DNA of 56,224 nt from Phycisphaerales bacterium (lineage in GTDB: Bacteria > Planctomycetota > Phycisphaerae > Phycisphaerales > SM1A02), in contig JAQWLT010000036.1 of assembly GCA_029247205.1 (NCBI GenBank), forward strand, positions 1 through 56,224. Direction: 5' to 3'. The notes beneath the pieces are model-generated. The model saw nothing but the letters and a program-made list of their open reading frames with translations, was not told where the DNA came from and did not search any database. Both the position numbers and the translations under genes were made by a program. The stretch's first letter is position 1. Every line of letters starts with the position of its first letter. Below, one piece after another: positions 28,016 through 36,746 of the stretch.

Positions 28016-30808
28016 ATGCAACAGCAGTATTTGGCAATGGCGATTACGGCAGCAGCCACTTTTGGACTCGTCTGTACCGATAGTTGGGCCGTGGACCTTT
28101 ACGTCAACGACGAATACGTCGAAGAAGACCTCGAAGCTGACCCGCCGATTCCCGCAGAGCAAGACACACTTGCCGGGGATTGTGCCAACGCCGACTATGA
28201 GACAATCGCTGAAGCCCTTGAAGCGGCTGCAACAGGCGACACAATCATCCTCTGTAACTGTGACGAAGAAGAGGGCGGCGACCCCCTCCTGACCACGTAT
28301 TTCCCTGATGATGGCGAAACCGCCACAATTCTGATCCCGGTGGAGATCGAATCGATCACAATCAAGTCAGCCTTTGGACCTGATAGGTGCATCGTGTCGG
28401 GCACAAATGCTGCCGGCGCCCAGTATCCCGTGGTACGACTCGACTTTGCAGAACAAGAGTTGACACTTGGTGACCCGAGCGACCCTGGAAAAGGCTTCGT
28501 GATTACCGGTGGCGCAGCCCCAGCAGAAGACATCTACCCGCCATTCGACCCAACTGGGGACTCGAATGTCTCCCGCGGCGGGGCCATCAGAGTGCTGGGT
28601 AAAGAGGCCACTGCTGAGATCTACAACTGCACGATCACTGGCAATGGGTCCTTTGAAGACGGTGGCGCTGCCTATTGCCATTACAACTCCTCCCTGATGA
28701 TGAGCAGCTGCACGATCACCGGTAATTCAGCCAACAATCGTGGCGGTGGCATCTACTGCGATCCGGGCGGCACAGTGATGCTCTTTGGCTCCTCGGTGGA
28801 CAACAACGTAGCGTCGCTTGCTGGCGGCGGCATATTCGCGCCAGAGGGATCGGATGTGCAGTTGTTTAATACGCAAGTATGCACAAACTTCATACCTGCT
28901 GACCCCATGACCGGGACCCCGCACCTGCCACTGCACTCCAAGAATATCTGGGGCACATTTGAGGACCTCGGCGGCAACTGCATCGCAGTTGACTGCGCAA
29001 CCGTAGGTACAGAGTGCGACCTTGCATCAAATACCTTGGAGTCCAGTTCCTTCCCGTCCATTCAGGCTGCCATCAACGCAGCTGGCCCGAACGATACGAT
29101 CAATGTGGCAGCGGGCCACTACCACGAGTTCTTGGACATGGAAGGCAAGGCAATCTCGCTGATTGCCCGTGATCCAACCCCTGGTGCGACGATCATCGAC
29201 CCGACCTATCTCGAAGGCGATGTTGGCGGCGCCCCGAGCCCTGCCAACCTCTGGGGTCAGTCACCCTGCATCAAGTTCACCAGCGGTGAAACGAACGCAA
29301 CAATCATCAGCGGGTTCACCCTTCAAAACGGCACTGGCACATTCATCTTCTCAGATGCCCTCAACCCATTCCTGTTCGGAGTTGGCGGCGGCGTGTTGTG
29401 CTACCAGTCGACGCCCACAATCGATGCGTGCCTCATCCGAAACAATATCGCTACTGATGGTGGCGGTGTCTATTCAGGCGGCCAATCTGAGCCCAGCCTG
29501 ACCGGCACAACCTATCTCTGTAACAACTCCCCGAATAACCTTTCTGGCTATGTGCTGTGGGATGACGCGTGTGAGTCACCCACCTGCGATGACGATGATG
29601 GCGACAGCATTCCTGACTCCTGCCAAGGGGTTCCAACAACCCATGAAGTTGATGTTGATGCTGGCCCCACCGCTATCACGGACGCGATCGCCCTCGCCAA
29701 TAGCGGCGACACAATCTCGCTTGCAGCAGGCACCTATCTAGAAACAATCAACCCCATGGGCAAAGCCATTCAGTTCGTCGGTGCAGGCCCCAGCCTGACC
29801 ATTCTCGACGGCATGGGTGCCAATCGGGTAATCACATGTCTCGCCGGCGAGACCGAAGGCACGACCTTCAGTGACCTCACTGTTACGGGCGGCTACAGCA
29901 CGCGTGGTGGCGGGGTACTCCTCAGTGGCAGCAGCCCAATCTTCACCAATGTCGCGTTTACCGATAACCGCTCCACGGACTCAGGCGGCGGCGGCGGCGG
30001 AATGGGCGGCGGAATCTACATGTCAAACGGTGCCCGCCCAGTCTTCACAGATTGCAAATTTGACAGCAATATCGCTGACTGGATGGGTGGTGCGATACAT
30101 GCGATGGCAGGGTGCCGTCCGGTGTTCACGACGACCACCTTCAACAATAATCAAACAGGTCTCACAGGCGGTGCTGTATGCCTGATCACAGCTCCATCGG
30201 GTACACCGCCCTCCTACCCCGCTGTCTATCCACACGGTCTCATCGGTAATCGTCCGGTGTTTACGGACTGCGTCTTCACCAATAACCGTGCTTTACGCTA
30301 CGGCGGCGGCGTGTACGCTGGCTTTGCTTCACCAGCCGAATTCGATAACTGCACCTTCGAAAATAATGCCGGCGAGTGGGGCGGAGGCGGTATATACGTC
30401 CAGAGCGTGTATGACTACGCCGACCTGAATGACGGCCCACCACCTCAAGAAGTACTCGAGAACTACTACCCAGAAGTTCACAATGGCACTGTGTTCCGCT
30501 GCTGTGAGCCCCAAGCAATCAGCGGTGATGCCCAAGCGTGGTACGACCCCTGGCACGGCGAACTTGCTGAGGAAGAAAATTGCCTCGTGTGCAGTCCTGA
30601 CGTGAACAAAGATCTTTACATTGACTACTTCGATCTCATTCGGGTGATTGATGCCTGGGGCAACTGTGAAGACTCGGTCGAGGGCGACCCGAACTCACCG
30701 CCGCTGCCGGTACTCTGCGACGAAGATACCAATGGCAACTACATTGTTGATATCCAAGACTTGATCTCGGTGCTTCAAAACTGGGGGCGAACGTGCCCGA
30801 TCGAATGA
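28016..30808 (+). CDS. Secreted right-handed beta-helix protein with dockerin-like C-terminus
   Basis: 930 residues from the ATG at 28016, with GGAG nine bases upstream and a signal peptide (about 1-25, ending SWA). Three parallel beta-helix regions follow; coils are marked by G-G-G-I-Y and NN-x-A-x-x-G-G repeats (for example NRGGGIYCDPGG, GGGIYMSNGARP). These belong to the polymorphic outer-membrane/pectate-lyase-like fold, and the catalytic type, if any, cannot be read. The last 70 residues hold two dockerin-like calcium loops: DVNKDLYIDYFDLIRVIDAW and DTNGNYIVDIQDLISVLQNW. Exported surface or matrix protein by inference; no cohesin gene is seen nearby. Confidence 0.8.
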   Translation: MQQQYLAMAITAAATFGLVCTDSWAVDLYVNDEYVEEDLEADPPIPAEQDTLAGDCANADYETIAEALEAAATGDTIILCNCDEEEGGDPLLTTYFPDDGETATILIPVEIESITIKSAFGPDRCIVSGTNAAGAQYPVVRLDFAEQELTLGDPSDPGKGFVITGGAAPAEDIYPPFDPTGDSNVSRGGAIRVLGKEATAEIYNCTITGNGSFEDGGAAYCHYNSSLMMSSCTITGNSANNRGGGIYCDPGGTVMLFGSSVDNNVASLAGGGIFAPEGSDVQLFNTQVCTNFIPADPMTGTPHLPLHSKNIWGTFEDLGGNCIAVDCATVGTECDLASNTLESSSFPSIQAAINAAGPNDTINVAAGHYHEFLDMEGKAISLIARDPTPGATIIDPTYLEGDVGGAPSPANLWGQSPCIKFTSGETNATIISGFTLQNGTGTFIFSDALNPFLFGVGGGVLCYQSTPTIDACLIRNNIATDGGGVYSGGQSEPSLTGTTYLCNNSPNNLSGYVLWDDACESPTCDDDDGDSIPDSCQGVPTTHEVDVDAGPTAITDAIALANSGDTISLAAGTYLETINPMGKAIQFVGAGPSLTILDGMGANRVITCLAGETEGTTFSDLTVTGGYSTRGGGVLLSGSSPIFTNVAFTDNRSTDSGGGGGGMGGGIYMSNGARPVFTDCKFDSNIADWMGGAIHAMAGCRPVFTTTTFNNNQTGLTGGAVCLITAPSGTPPSYPAVYPHGLIGNRPVFTDCVFTNNRALRYGGGVYAGFASPAEFDNCTFENNAGEWGGGGIYVQSVYDYADLNDGPPPQEVLENYYPEVHNGTVFRCCEPQAISGDAQAWYDPWHGELAEEENCLVCSPDVNKDLYIDYFDLIRVIDAWGNCEDSVEGDPNSPPLPVLCDEDTNGNYIVDIQDLISVLQNWGRTCPIE

Positions 30809-30854
30809 TCGGTCTCATCATCTGCGGGTAGCACCCGAACCCAATAAACGTGCC

Positions 30855-30889
30855 GCGAGCCAGACTGTCAACTGTGACTTCTGGCTCGC
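30855..30889 (+). terminator. Hairpin after the beta-helix gene
   Basis: A perfect 10-bp stem GCGAGCCAGA / TCTGGCTCGC with a 15-nt loop lies 47 nt after the stop. It is not followed by a T run, so termination is possible but not certain. Confidence 0.5.
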
Positions 30890-30936
30890 TGTACTTGGCT
30901 ATAGAAGGCTGGCAGAGTGTGATTACACTCCCTCAA

Positions 30937-31010
30937 CGCGGGTGGCAGGATTCGAACCTGCAACCTTCGGTTTCGTAGACCGATGCTCTATCCAATTGAG
31001 CTACACCCGC
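30937..31010 (-). tRNA. tRNA-Arg (anticodon ACG)
   Basis: Reverse-strand cloverleaf of 74 nt: acceptor GCGGGTG/CACCCGC, D stem GCTC/GAGC, anticodon stem TCGGT/ACCGA with loop CTACGAA (anticodon ACG, read as ICG), T stem GCAGG/CCTGC with loop TTCGAAT. Discriminator G; the CCA end is not encoded and must be added. Confidence 0.96.
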
Positions 31011-31159
31011 GGGGGTGTTGGCGGGGCATCGTACCGAGCCTGAAGCGGGGCTGCCATGGCCATTCCACGTGAGAAACAGAGAAGAGTTGACTCCACGGGA
31101 CGGTCGTGGGATACTTCCGGATTGTGATTCGGTCCTCCCGTTGAGGACCCACCAGTGCT

Positions 31160-31163
31160 GGAG
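31160..31163 (+). promoter_or_regulatory. Ribosome binding site deciding the rpsT start
   Basis: GGAG seven bases before the GTG at 31171; the frame is open far upstream, so this site and the S20 N-terminus (PNTPARKKQMRQ) fix the start. Confidence 0.7.
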
Positions 31164-31170
31164 ACGACTT

Positions 31171-31449
31171 GTGCCCAATACCCCCGCCCGCAAGAAACAG
31201 ATGCGACAGGACGAATCTCGTCGTGCCCGAAACCGATGGCGGAAGCGAAGCATCAAGGATCACACCAAGACCTTCTTGACTGCCATTCAGGACCGCGATA
31301 TTCCTGCGGCCGAGGCTGCGTACATCACCGTCCAGAAAGAACTCGACAAGGTGTCGACCACCAGCACGATTCACAAGAATCATGCCGCTCGCCGCAAGAG
31401 CCGCCTCTCACGTCGACTCCGCGACCTGAAGCAGTCAGCAGCAAGCTGA
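31171..31449 (+). CDS. rpsT: 30S ribosomal protein S20
   Basis: Ribosomal protein S20 binds 16S rRNA early in 30S assembly. The 92-residue, very basic product begins PNTPARKKQMRQDESRRARN and contains STIHKNHAARRKSRLSRRL, the family signature. It starts with GTG. A clear terminator follows at 31480-31510. Confidence 0.95.
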   Translation: MPNTPARKKQMRQDESRRARNRWRKRSIKDHTKTFLTAIQDRDIPAAEAAYITVQKELDKVSTTSTIHKNHAARRKSRLSRRLRDLKQSAAS

Positions 31450-31479
31450 ACTCGACCCTATTTCAATGACTCAATTCTG

Positions 31480-31510
31480 ACGACCTCCCGTTTCTCGGGA
31501 GGTCGTTTGA
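31480..31510 (+). terminator. Rho-independent terminator after rpsT
   Basis: Perfect 11-bp stem ACGACCTCCCG / CGGGAGGTCGT (31480-31490 with 31496-31506), 5-nt loop TTTCT, then a short T-rich tail. It ends only 13 nt before the next gene. Confidence 0.8.
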
Positions 31511-31522
31511 CATGCACGACCG

Positions 31523-32272
31523 ATGATCAGCGACAATATCGCCGTGTGCAAATCTGAGATTCATAAACCAGCCATTGGCCAGCGTCCACTTCCAACGCTA
31601 CTGGCGTTGCTGCCATTGATCATCGTGCTTGAAGCAGCCCTTGTGCTTAATGGAAGTACGCTGTCGGCAACGCGGGTGCTTGCGCACGAACATATTGGCG
31701 AGGCCTTTCACTTCTTTGGATTGGCGCCCCAGGTCGTACTGCACGGCACAGGGCTCGCCATCGTTGCGATCCTGCTCGTGTGGCATGGTCTCACCGGAGA
31801 CTCTTGGAAGATCACGATCCGGCAACCGGCACAGTTATTCTTTGAAGGTTGCATTGCAACTGCCCCACTGCTTGCCATGGCAGCATTTCTTGGAACCTTG
31901 TATACGACATCACTCGCAGCCGCCACCGGTCCGATGCCACTCTCGAGCATTGACGCCATTGTGCTCGCAATTGGGGCAGGACTCTCGGAAGAATTGCTCT
32001 TTCGAATGGTGGGAATTGCAGCCTTACACTGGCTCTTCGTCGACCTATTCAAATGGTCCGTGGCCACGGGCACAACGCTCGCGGTGATTGCAACCGCAGC
32101 AGCATTCACCATGTATCACGACCCTTCATCGCTCCCAGCAAGCGCGACCATCTTCATTGCAGCTTCTGGCTTATACCTTGGAGCGCTCTTCGTGATGCGA
32201 GGCTTTGCGGTAGCGGTCATTGCGCACGCTGCCTACGACGTCATTGTCCTGCTTGACCAACTTAGGCCGTGA
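31523..32272 (+). CDS. CPBP-family intramembrane metalloprotease
   Basis: 249 residues with about seven membrane helices. The family motifs are present: E-E-x-x-x-R in LSEELLFRMVG (about residues 155-160), a histidine in FTMYHDPSS, and the final H-x-x-x-D/N as AHAAYDV. Relatives include CAAX-prenyl and bacteriocin-immunity or spoIIM-type proteases; the substrate here is unknown. The stop overlaps the convergent Gfo/Idh gene by 11 nt. Confidence 0.85.
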   Translation: MISDNIAVCKSEIHKPAIGQRPLPTLLALLPLIIVLEAALVLNGSTLSATRVLAHEHIGEAFHFFGLAPQVVLHGTGLAIVAILLVWHGLTGDSWKITIRQPAQLFFEGCIATAPLLAMAAFLGTLYTTSLAAATGPMPLSSIDAIVLAIGAGLSEELLFRMVGIAALHWLFVDLFKWSVATGTTLAVIATAAAFTMYHDPSSLPASATIFIAASGLYLGALFVMRGFAVAVIAHAAYDVIVLLDQLRP

Positions 32273-33335
32273 CCGCAACTTCCTCGCCCGCGGTGGCTGA
32301 TCGATACATCGCTGCAAGCACGCCCTGCACCGCCATGCCTTCTTCGCCAGTCGGACCGCTGCCCACATCGCAACACTGTGACTGAAATGCTTCGTGTTCT
32401 CGCCGAAAGGCGGTCCCCCAACCTTCGGTTGACGGAATCGGGTGAGACACATCCACAATCTCGCCATCTAACTGCGTACCAATAAGCACCTTGTTGCCCC
32501 AGATGTCGAAGTGCATGGCGCCAGCCTCTCCAAAGAGTGTGACGCCGTCACCAATCGTTCCGTCGGGTAAATGAGATGCCCAAGAGGTCTCCAGCGAAAT
32601 GGTCAAACCACTTTCACACCGAAGCATGGCGGTCGCCCCATCATCCACGTCAAAAAGCCCATCTAGGTTTGGCGGCCCAGACCACATTTCGGTAAACCGA
32701 TAACCGTGCGGAGGCTTTCCAAACAGACTGCTCGTCGATGCCGACACCCGCCGAACTGCTGGACGATCGCAAAGGTGTAGCACCAGATCTACCAAGTGCG
32801 GCCCAAGATCGATCATGACGCCCCCACCGCTTTGCTCACGATTGGTAAACCATCGACCGAGGCCTGGAATCCCCTGCCTTCGCAGCATGACCGCACGAGC
32901 GTGGTAGATTTTGCCAAGGCGCCCTGCTTCGATATGCCGACGGGCAGCCTGTACGGTCGCTGCGAATCTGCACACGAATCCAACCTGCAGCACCCGCTGA
33001 GCGCGATCGCGGGCAGCAACAATCTCGGCGCACTCGGCCACATTCATGGCCATGGGCTTCTCAAGCAGAACGTGGCGACCGGCATCCAATGCAGCGATTG
33101 CCAGTGGCGCGTGCAGTACATTTGGAACGGCAACGACCACTGCGGTCACCTCATCACAGGAGAACATCTCATCACGCTGGGTCCATGACTTGGCGCCAAA
33201 GGACGTTGCTGCGTCGACCGCCTTGGCTTCGTCAGGATCACAAAATCCGACCAACTGACCACCGGCGTCAGCAATTCCCTGCGCATGGACGCGGGCAATA
33301 GCGCCCGCCCCGAGTATTCCAATTCCACATGTCAT
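32262..33335 (-). CDS. Gfo/Idh/MocA-family NAD(P)-dependent oxidoreductase
   Basis: 357 residues: N-terminal Rossmann fold with GILGAGAIARVHAQG, the catalytic EKPMAMN motif near residue 93, and a C-terminal alpha/beta domain with the SGGGVMIDLGPHLVDL motif. Members oxidise or reduce sugars and inositols; the substrate is not identifiable. GGAG lies seven bases before the ATG. It diverges from the FAD oxidoreductase gene. Confidence 0.92.
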   Translation of the reverse strand: MTCGIGILGAGAIARVHAQGIADAGGQLVGFCDPDEAKAVDAATSFGAKSWTQRDEMFSCDEVTAVVVAVPNVLHAPLAIAALDAGRHVLLEKPMAMNVAECAEIVAARDRAQRVLQVGFVCRFAATVQAARRHIEAGRLGKIYHARAVMLRRQGIPGLGRWFTNREQSGGGVMIDLGPHLVDLVLHLCDRPAVRRVSASTSSLFGKPPHGYRFTEMWSGPPNLDGLFDVDDGATAMLRCESGLTISLETSWASHLPDGTIGDGVTLFGEAGAMHFDIWGNKVLIGTQLDGEIVDVSHPIPSTEGWGTAFRREHEAFQSQCCDVGSGPTGEEGMAVQGVLAAMYRSATAGEEVAVTA

Positions 33336-33380
33336 GTGTCTGCTCCATCAACTCTCAACTTGAGCACCCTATCAGGCCAC

Positions 33381-34682
33381 ATGCACGAGCCGCCTCGCGT
33401 TGCCCAGTTCGCGGGTAGGGTGCAAAGCGTGGCACACACTGCGAACGAACGCGTACTCATTATCGGTGGTGGAATCGTCGGCCTAACGATTGCCCACGCG
33501 GCCCTTCGGCGAGGCCTTGCTGTGGAGATTCTTGATGCTGGCACGGACAGCTGCTCCGCCTCACAAGGCAATGCGGGCCAAATCGCCCCTGGCCATCCAC
33601 CAATTCCATCTCCGGCTGTGCCGCCACGTGCCTTGCACATGCTGCTCGATCCCCGTAGCCCACTCTCAATCCCCCCACGGCCGAGCCTGTCATTGCTTCG
33701 CTGGCTGCTGGCCTTCCGCCAAGCGTGCAAACCAGCTTCGTATGAAGCTTCGATGCAGACGCTTGGCTCGCTCGGTCGGCTCAGCCGTGAACGCTTTGAC
33801 GAGTTGATTGAAGATCTGGGTGCCAAATCATTGCACACGACCGCTGGAGTAGCAGATATCTGGCGAACCAAGGCTGGTGAGGTCGACGCAGCCGCCGAGT
33901 CAGCATGGATGGAACGGCTCGGATTTGCGACTGAGTCACTGAGCGGAAGAGCCCTCAGAGCGCGTGATCCGGCGTGGGGGCCAGATGTGCGTGGCGCTGT
34001 CATTCACACCGAGGGCGTTTGCCTCGATCCCGCAGATCTTTGTAACGCACTTCGAAATCGAATCAAGGCACTTGGTGGTCGTATGAGACACGGCTGTGTG
34101 CTGGACCTCAAGCGGACTGATGAACACTGGCATGCCACGCTCCACGGAGGACAGGTCGCTCGAGGCACACGCCTAGTGATTTCTGCTGGCACCTGGTCAC
34201 CACCCCTAGCACGCATGCTCGGTTTGCACATCACCATGCAGCCGGCCAAGGGCTACCACGTAGCTGTCAAAATGAACTGCCCCCCTGTCATTGCCGGCGT
34301 GCTACGAGAATCCAAGATTGCTGTGACACCAATGGGCGGACTCACTCGCATTGCCGGAACACTCGAACTCTCCGGCGTCAACTTCAGAATAGTGCCGCAG
34401 AGAATTGCTCAACTTGCCATCGGTGCGGCTGCGTTCTTGCCTGAGCTCACGCACACACCCACCTACTCACCTTGGTGTGGCTTGCGGCCGTGTACCGCCA
34501 ATGGGCTTCCAATCATCGGCCCGATCGGCCCGGAAGCATGGATCGCAACCGGCCACGGAATGATGGGAGTCACGCTTGCAACGGGCACAGCGGAGCTTGT
34601 CATGCAGCAGATGTTTGGAGATCCCTCGCCGGCTTGGGCGCTCAGCCTGCGACCGAAGATTCAACACGCTCACGGTAGGTGA
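33381..34682 (+). CDS. FAD-dependent amine oxidoreductase, DadA-like
   Basis: 433 residues from ATG 33381. The FAD-binding signature is RVLIIGGGIVGLTIAHAALR, followed by the DAO fold (VCLDPADLCNALRNRIKALGG) and the C-terminal GLRPCTANGLPIIGP...ATGHGMMGVTLATGT, as in D-amino-acid dehydrogenases and hydroxyproline dehydrogenases. A GTG at 33429 with TAGGG upstream would remove 16 residues and is an equal candidate. The end overlaps the convergent dehydrogenase gene by 41 nt. Confidence 0.88.
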   Translation: MHEPPRVAQFAGRVQSVAHTANERVLIIGGGIVGLTIAHAALRRGLAVEILDAGTDSCSASQGNAGQIAPGHPPIPSPAVPPRALHMLLDPRSPLSIPPRPSLSLLRWLLAFRQACKPASYEASMQTLGSLGRLSRERFDELIEDLGAKSLHTTAGVADIWRTKAGEVDAAAESAWMERLGFATESLSGRALRARDPAWGPDVRGAVIHTEGVCLDPADLCNALRNRIKALGGRMRHGCVLDLKRTDEHWHATLHGGQVARGTRLVISAGTWSPPLARMLGLHITMQPAKGYHVAVKMNCPPVIAGVLRESKIAVTPMGGLTRIAGTLELSGVNFRIVPQRIAQLAIGAAAFLPELTHTPTYSPWCGLRPCTANGLPIIGPIGPEAWIATGHGMMGVTLATGTAELVMQQMFGDPSPAWALSLRPKIQHAHGR

Positions 34683-35793
34683 TGCCGCGAGTTTGAAGTT
34701 CACGGAGCATCGTCTGCACAACCTCTTCATTGCCAGCAAGCAACTCGGGTGGATGTACACCTGGCTCACTGACAAGGCCCGACTCAATCATGCGTGCCAT
34801 GATGGTGGCTGGAAATGCAGTTGTTCGAGCCATGCTCGTCCAGCCAGTTTCCGGGTCGAGTTCGTCATAGAGATCCCATGTCATCCTGACCGGCTTGCCG
34901 CCGAGATCGCCCTCGCCTTCTACACGCATGATCGTCAAGTCGGCCTCGCCTGGCTCATAGGTCCAAAGCGGGAAGAGTGCTCGGCAAGTTACTTCCCGTG
35001 GTGTCACCTGCGTACCCGCCACCATGATCGGCTCATCGCTGAGAAGGCCAGACTCACGTAATGCCCATACAAGATCGCGATGTCCTGGATAGCGCATCGT
35101 CTGCTCAAGCATGGATGGCACATCAAGCGTCTCAGTCAGACTCCGAAGACCATCTGTATTGAATGCCTCGAGCACGCCGGTCTCAGAAAAGTCGACCAAG
35201 ACTGGTTCACTGAGCGCCTCCCGAACGACGATCTTGCCTTTTTCAACGATACGGGCTGGCCTGAGGTACTCCTCAATGACGTCGTGCGGGCTGAATCCCG
35301 CCTTGTATTGCCATGGCAACCGCCGAACCACAGGCAGACCGCCGACTCGAATGACAATTGATCTGCAGGGTGAGAGCCGCTCAGCAGCTAATCCAGCAAG
35401 CAGATTACTCATGCCCGGAGCGACTCCGCAGTCAACGACGGCCACCGTACCGCTGGCCTTCGCGGCTTCGTCTAGGAGCCAGGCATCCTCGGGCATAAAT
35501 GTAATGTCACAGTAGGGCTTCCCCGTCGCAATCACGGCCTTCAGAGCCTCATAGCCAAACCGGCTTGGAAGTGCTCCAAGAACCAAATCGGCCTCTTCTG
35601 CGAGCCCACGAATAACTGCTGGATCGGAGAGATCGGCCTGCCTGATCTCTAATCGCTCATTTTGCCGCTTCGCAGCCTCAAGACGAGGGTTGTCTACATC
35701 CACCAAAACAACACTGCGATCAAGATCGCAAGCGAGGTCAAGGGCCATGACGGCCCCAACCATTCCGCCGCCGAGAACGATTGTCTTTTTCAT
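34642..35793 (-). CDS. Saccharopine / lysine 6-dehydrogenase-like NAD(P)-enzyme
   Basis: 383 residues. N-terminal Rossmann fold VLGGGMVGAVMALDLA, then VDCGVAPGMSNLLAGLAAE and the C-terminal saccharopine-dehydrogenase-like domain (YPGHRDLVWALRESGLLSDEP). The family includes L-lysine 6-dehydrogenase and saccharopine reductases; which one is unresolved. It converges with the FAD oxidoreductase, and both could act on amino acids, but that link is only positional. Confidence 0.85.
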   Translation of the reverse strand: MKKTIVLGGGMVGAVMALDLACDLDRSVVLVDVDNPRLEAAKRQNERLEIRQADLSDPAVIRGLAEEADLVLGALPSRFGYEALKAVIATGKPYCDITFMPEDAWLLDEAAKASGTVAVVDCGVAPGMSNLLAGLAAERLSPCRSIVIRVGGLPVVRRLPWQYKAGFSPHDVIEEYLRPARIVEKGKIVVREALSEPVLVDFSETGVLEAFNTDGLRSLTETLDVPSMLEQTMRYPGHRDLVWALRESGLLSDEPIMVAGTQVTPREVTCRALFPLWTYEPGEADLTIMRVEGEGDLGGKPVRMTWDLYDELDPETGWTSMARTTAFPATIMARMIESGLVSEPGVHPPELLAGNEEVVQTMLRELQTRGITYRERVESSVAG

Positions 35794-35841
35794 TACAGCT
35801 CGCTTTGTAACGACCTCCAGAAGGCCATTTAATCAAAAAAA

Positions 35842-35863
35842 TGACGTTTCATTGAATACGTCA
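35842..35863. promoter_or_regulatory. Inverted repeat TGACGT-N10-ACGTCA
   Basis: Perfect 6-bp arms spaced by 10 AT-rich bases, about 50 nt upstream of the saccharopine-dehydrogenase-like gene. The form suits a dimeric regulator binding site; the regulator is unknown. Confidence 0.4.
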
Positions 35864-36187
35864 CACACTTAGATGACTTGATACATAGTGGTAGTTGATG
35901 ATAGATCGAACTCCATATGCAACCGGAGTGCGATCTCCTACGAACTTTAATAATGGCAGAAAGACTTGCCCTGAAAGTGACACCACTCTGGTGAAACTAA
36001 GCCCAAGAGGAGCGACATCGTCTTCATCGCGTACACCAACAGGATAGCTGCCCGACGCATCCATGGTGCATTCCATAGGCCCCGACAAGGCCACCTATAG
36101 GTTTCAAACCCCTGCCGCGTATGCAGAGGTTTCCCTCATCGCAGCCCAGCCTTGCATCGGCCATGATTCGCCGACAAGACGCGCACC

Positions 36188-36193
36188 GAGGAG
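36188..36193 (+). promoter_or_regulatory. Ribosome binding site deciding the sigma factor start
   Basis: GAGGAG seven bases before GTG 36201; supports this start over the ATG at 36063, whose extra 46 residues look non-coding. Confidence 0.65.
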
Positions 36194-36200
36194 TTCTTCC

Positions 36201-36731
36201 GTGCAGATCACCCAAAACCGTGCCGACCTCGTGCTCGACCTCTTCGAGCAGTACTACACCCGAGTCTTCTGCTTCGCTCGCAAGTCATTGCCCGCGGAGA
36301 GTGCCGAAGACATCGCCCAGGAAGTCTTTAGCCGACTCCTGCAACTGAAACATCTTGAGGATCTCGATGTTATCTCGGTCAGTTACCTGATCAAGATCGC
36401 CGACAATCTCATCAAACGTCGCTACAACCGTGGCCAACGTTTCTATCGATTCCTCGAAGCTGCGCAGGCCGAACCCCGCGATCGTCACGCCGGTTCGAAC
36501 CCGCAGCCAATGTCGATAGAACTCAGCCGCGATATGTCCGCACGCCTTGATGCACTCTCGCCATGTGAGCGTGAAGCAGTGCAATTGGTCGTCTGCAACG
36601 GCTTGAGCTATCAGGAAGCAGCCGAATCACTCGGCGTGCCGGTATCCACTGTGAATAATTGGAAGTACCGCGGCATCCAAAAGTTGAAGGAAATATACGA
36701 AGCTGACGGTGAGGTTGGCAACGCAGCCTGA
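36201..36731 (+). CDS. ECF-type RNA polymerase sigma factor
   Basis: 176 residues with the two domains of ECF sigma factors: region 2 (LFEQYYTRVFCFARKSL, AEDIAQEVFSRLL) and region 4 (LSPCEREAVQLVVCNGLSYQEAA with the helix-turn-helix SLGVPVSTVNNWKYRG). No anti-sigma gene adjoins it; the next gene, 15 nt on, is an epimerase. Its regulon is not known. Confidence 0.9.
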   Translation: MQITQNRADLVLDLFEQYYTRVFCFARKSLPAESAEDIAQEVFSRLLQLKHLEDLDVISVSYLIKIADNLIKRRYNRGQRFYRFLEAAQAEPRDRHAGSNPQPMSIELSRDMSARLDALSPCEREAVQLVVCNGLSYQEAAESLGVPVSTVNNWKYRGIQKLKEIYEADGEVGNAA

Positions 36732-36746
36732 TCGCCGGATATCGTG

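Larger units (their letters stand above)
35794..36200. other. 407-nt intergenic region, relatively AT-rich
   Basis: It holds the upstream regions of the dehydrogenase (minus) and of the sigma factor (plus), plus an inverted repeat listed separately. A minus-strand frame at 35861-36094 (77 codons) ends in short strand-like hydrophobic runs but has no ribosome binding site or family match that I recognise; it could be a degraded coding remnant. Confidence 0.4.

Noticed and set aside
28016-30808. Possible tandem DNA repeats or CRISPR-like array in the beta-helix gene
   Set aside because: The repetition is in the protein pattern of beta-helix coils, not in exact DNA units with spacers.
30933-31256. 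Minus-strand ORF of 107 codons over the tRNA-Arg
   Set aside because: Its end is only the translation of the tRNA gene (VAQLDRASVYETEG pattern); no coding signal otherwise.
35861-36094. 77-codon minus-strand ORF in the intergenic gap
   Set aside because: No ribosome binding site or recognisable family; kept only as a note in the intergenic entry.
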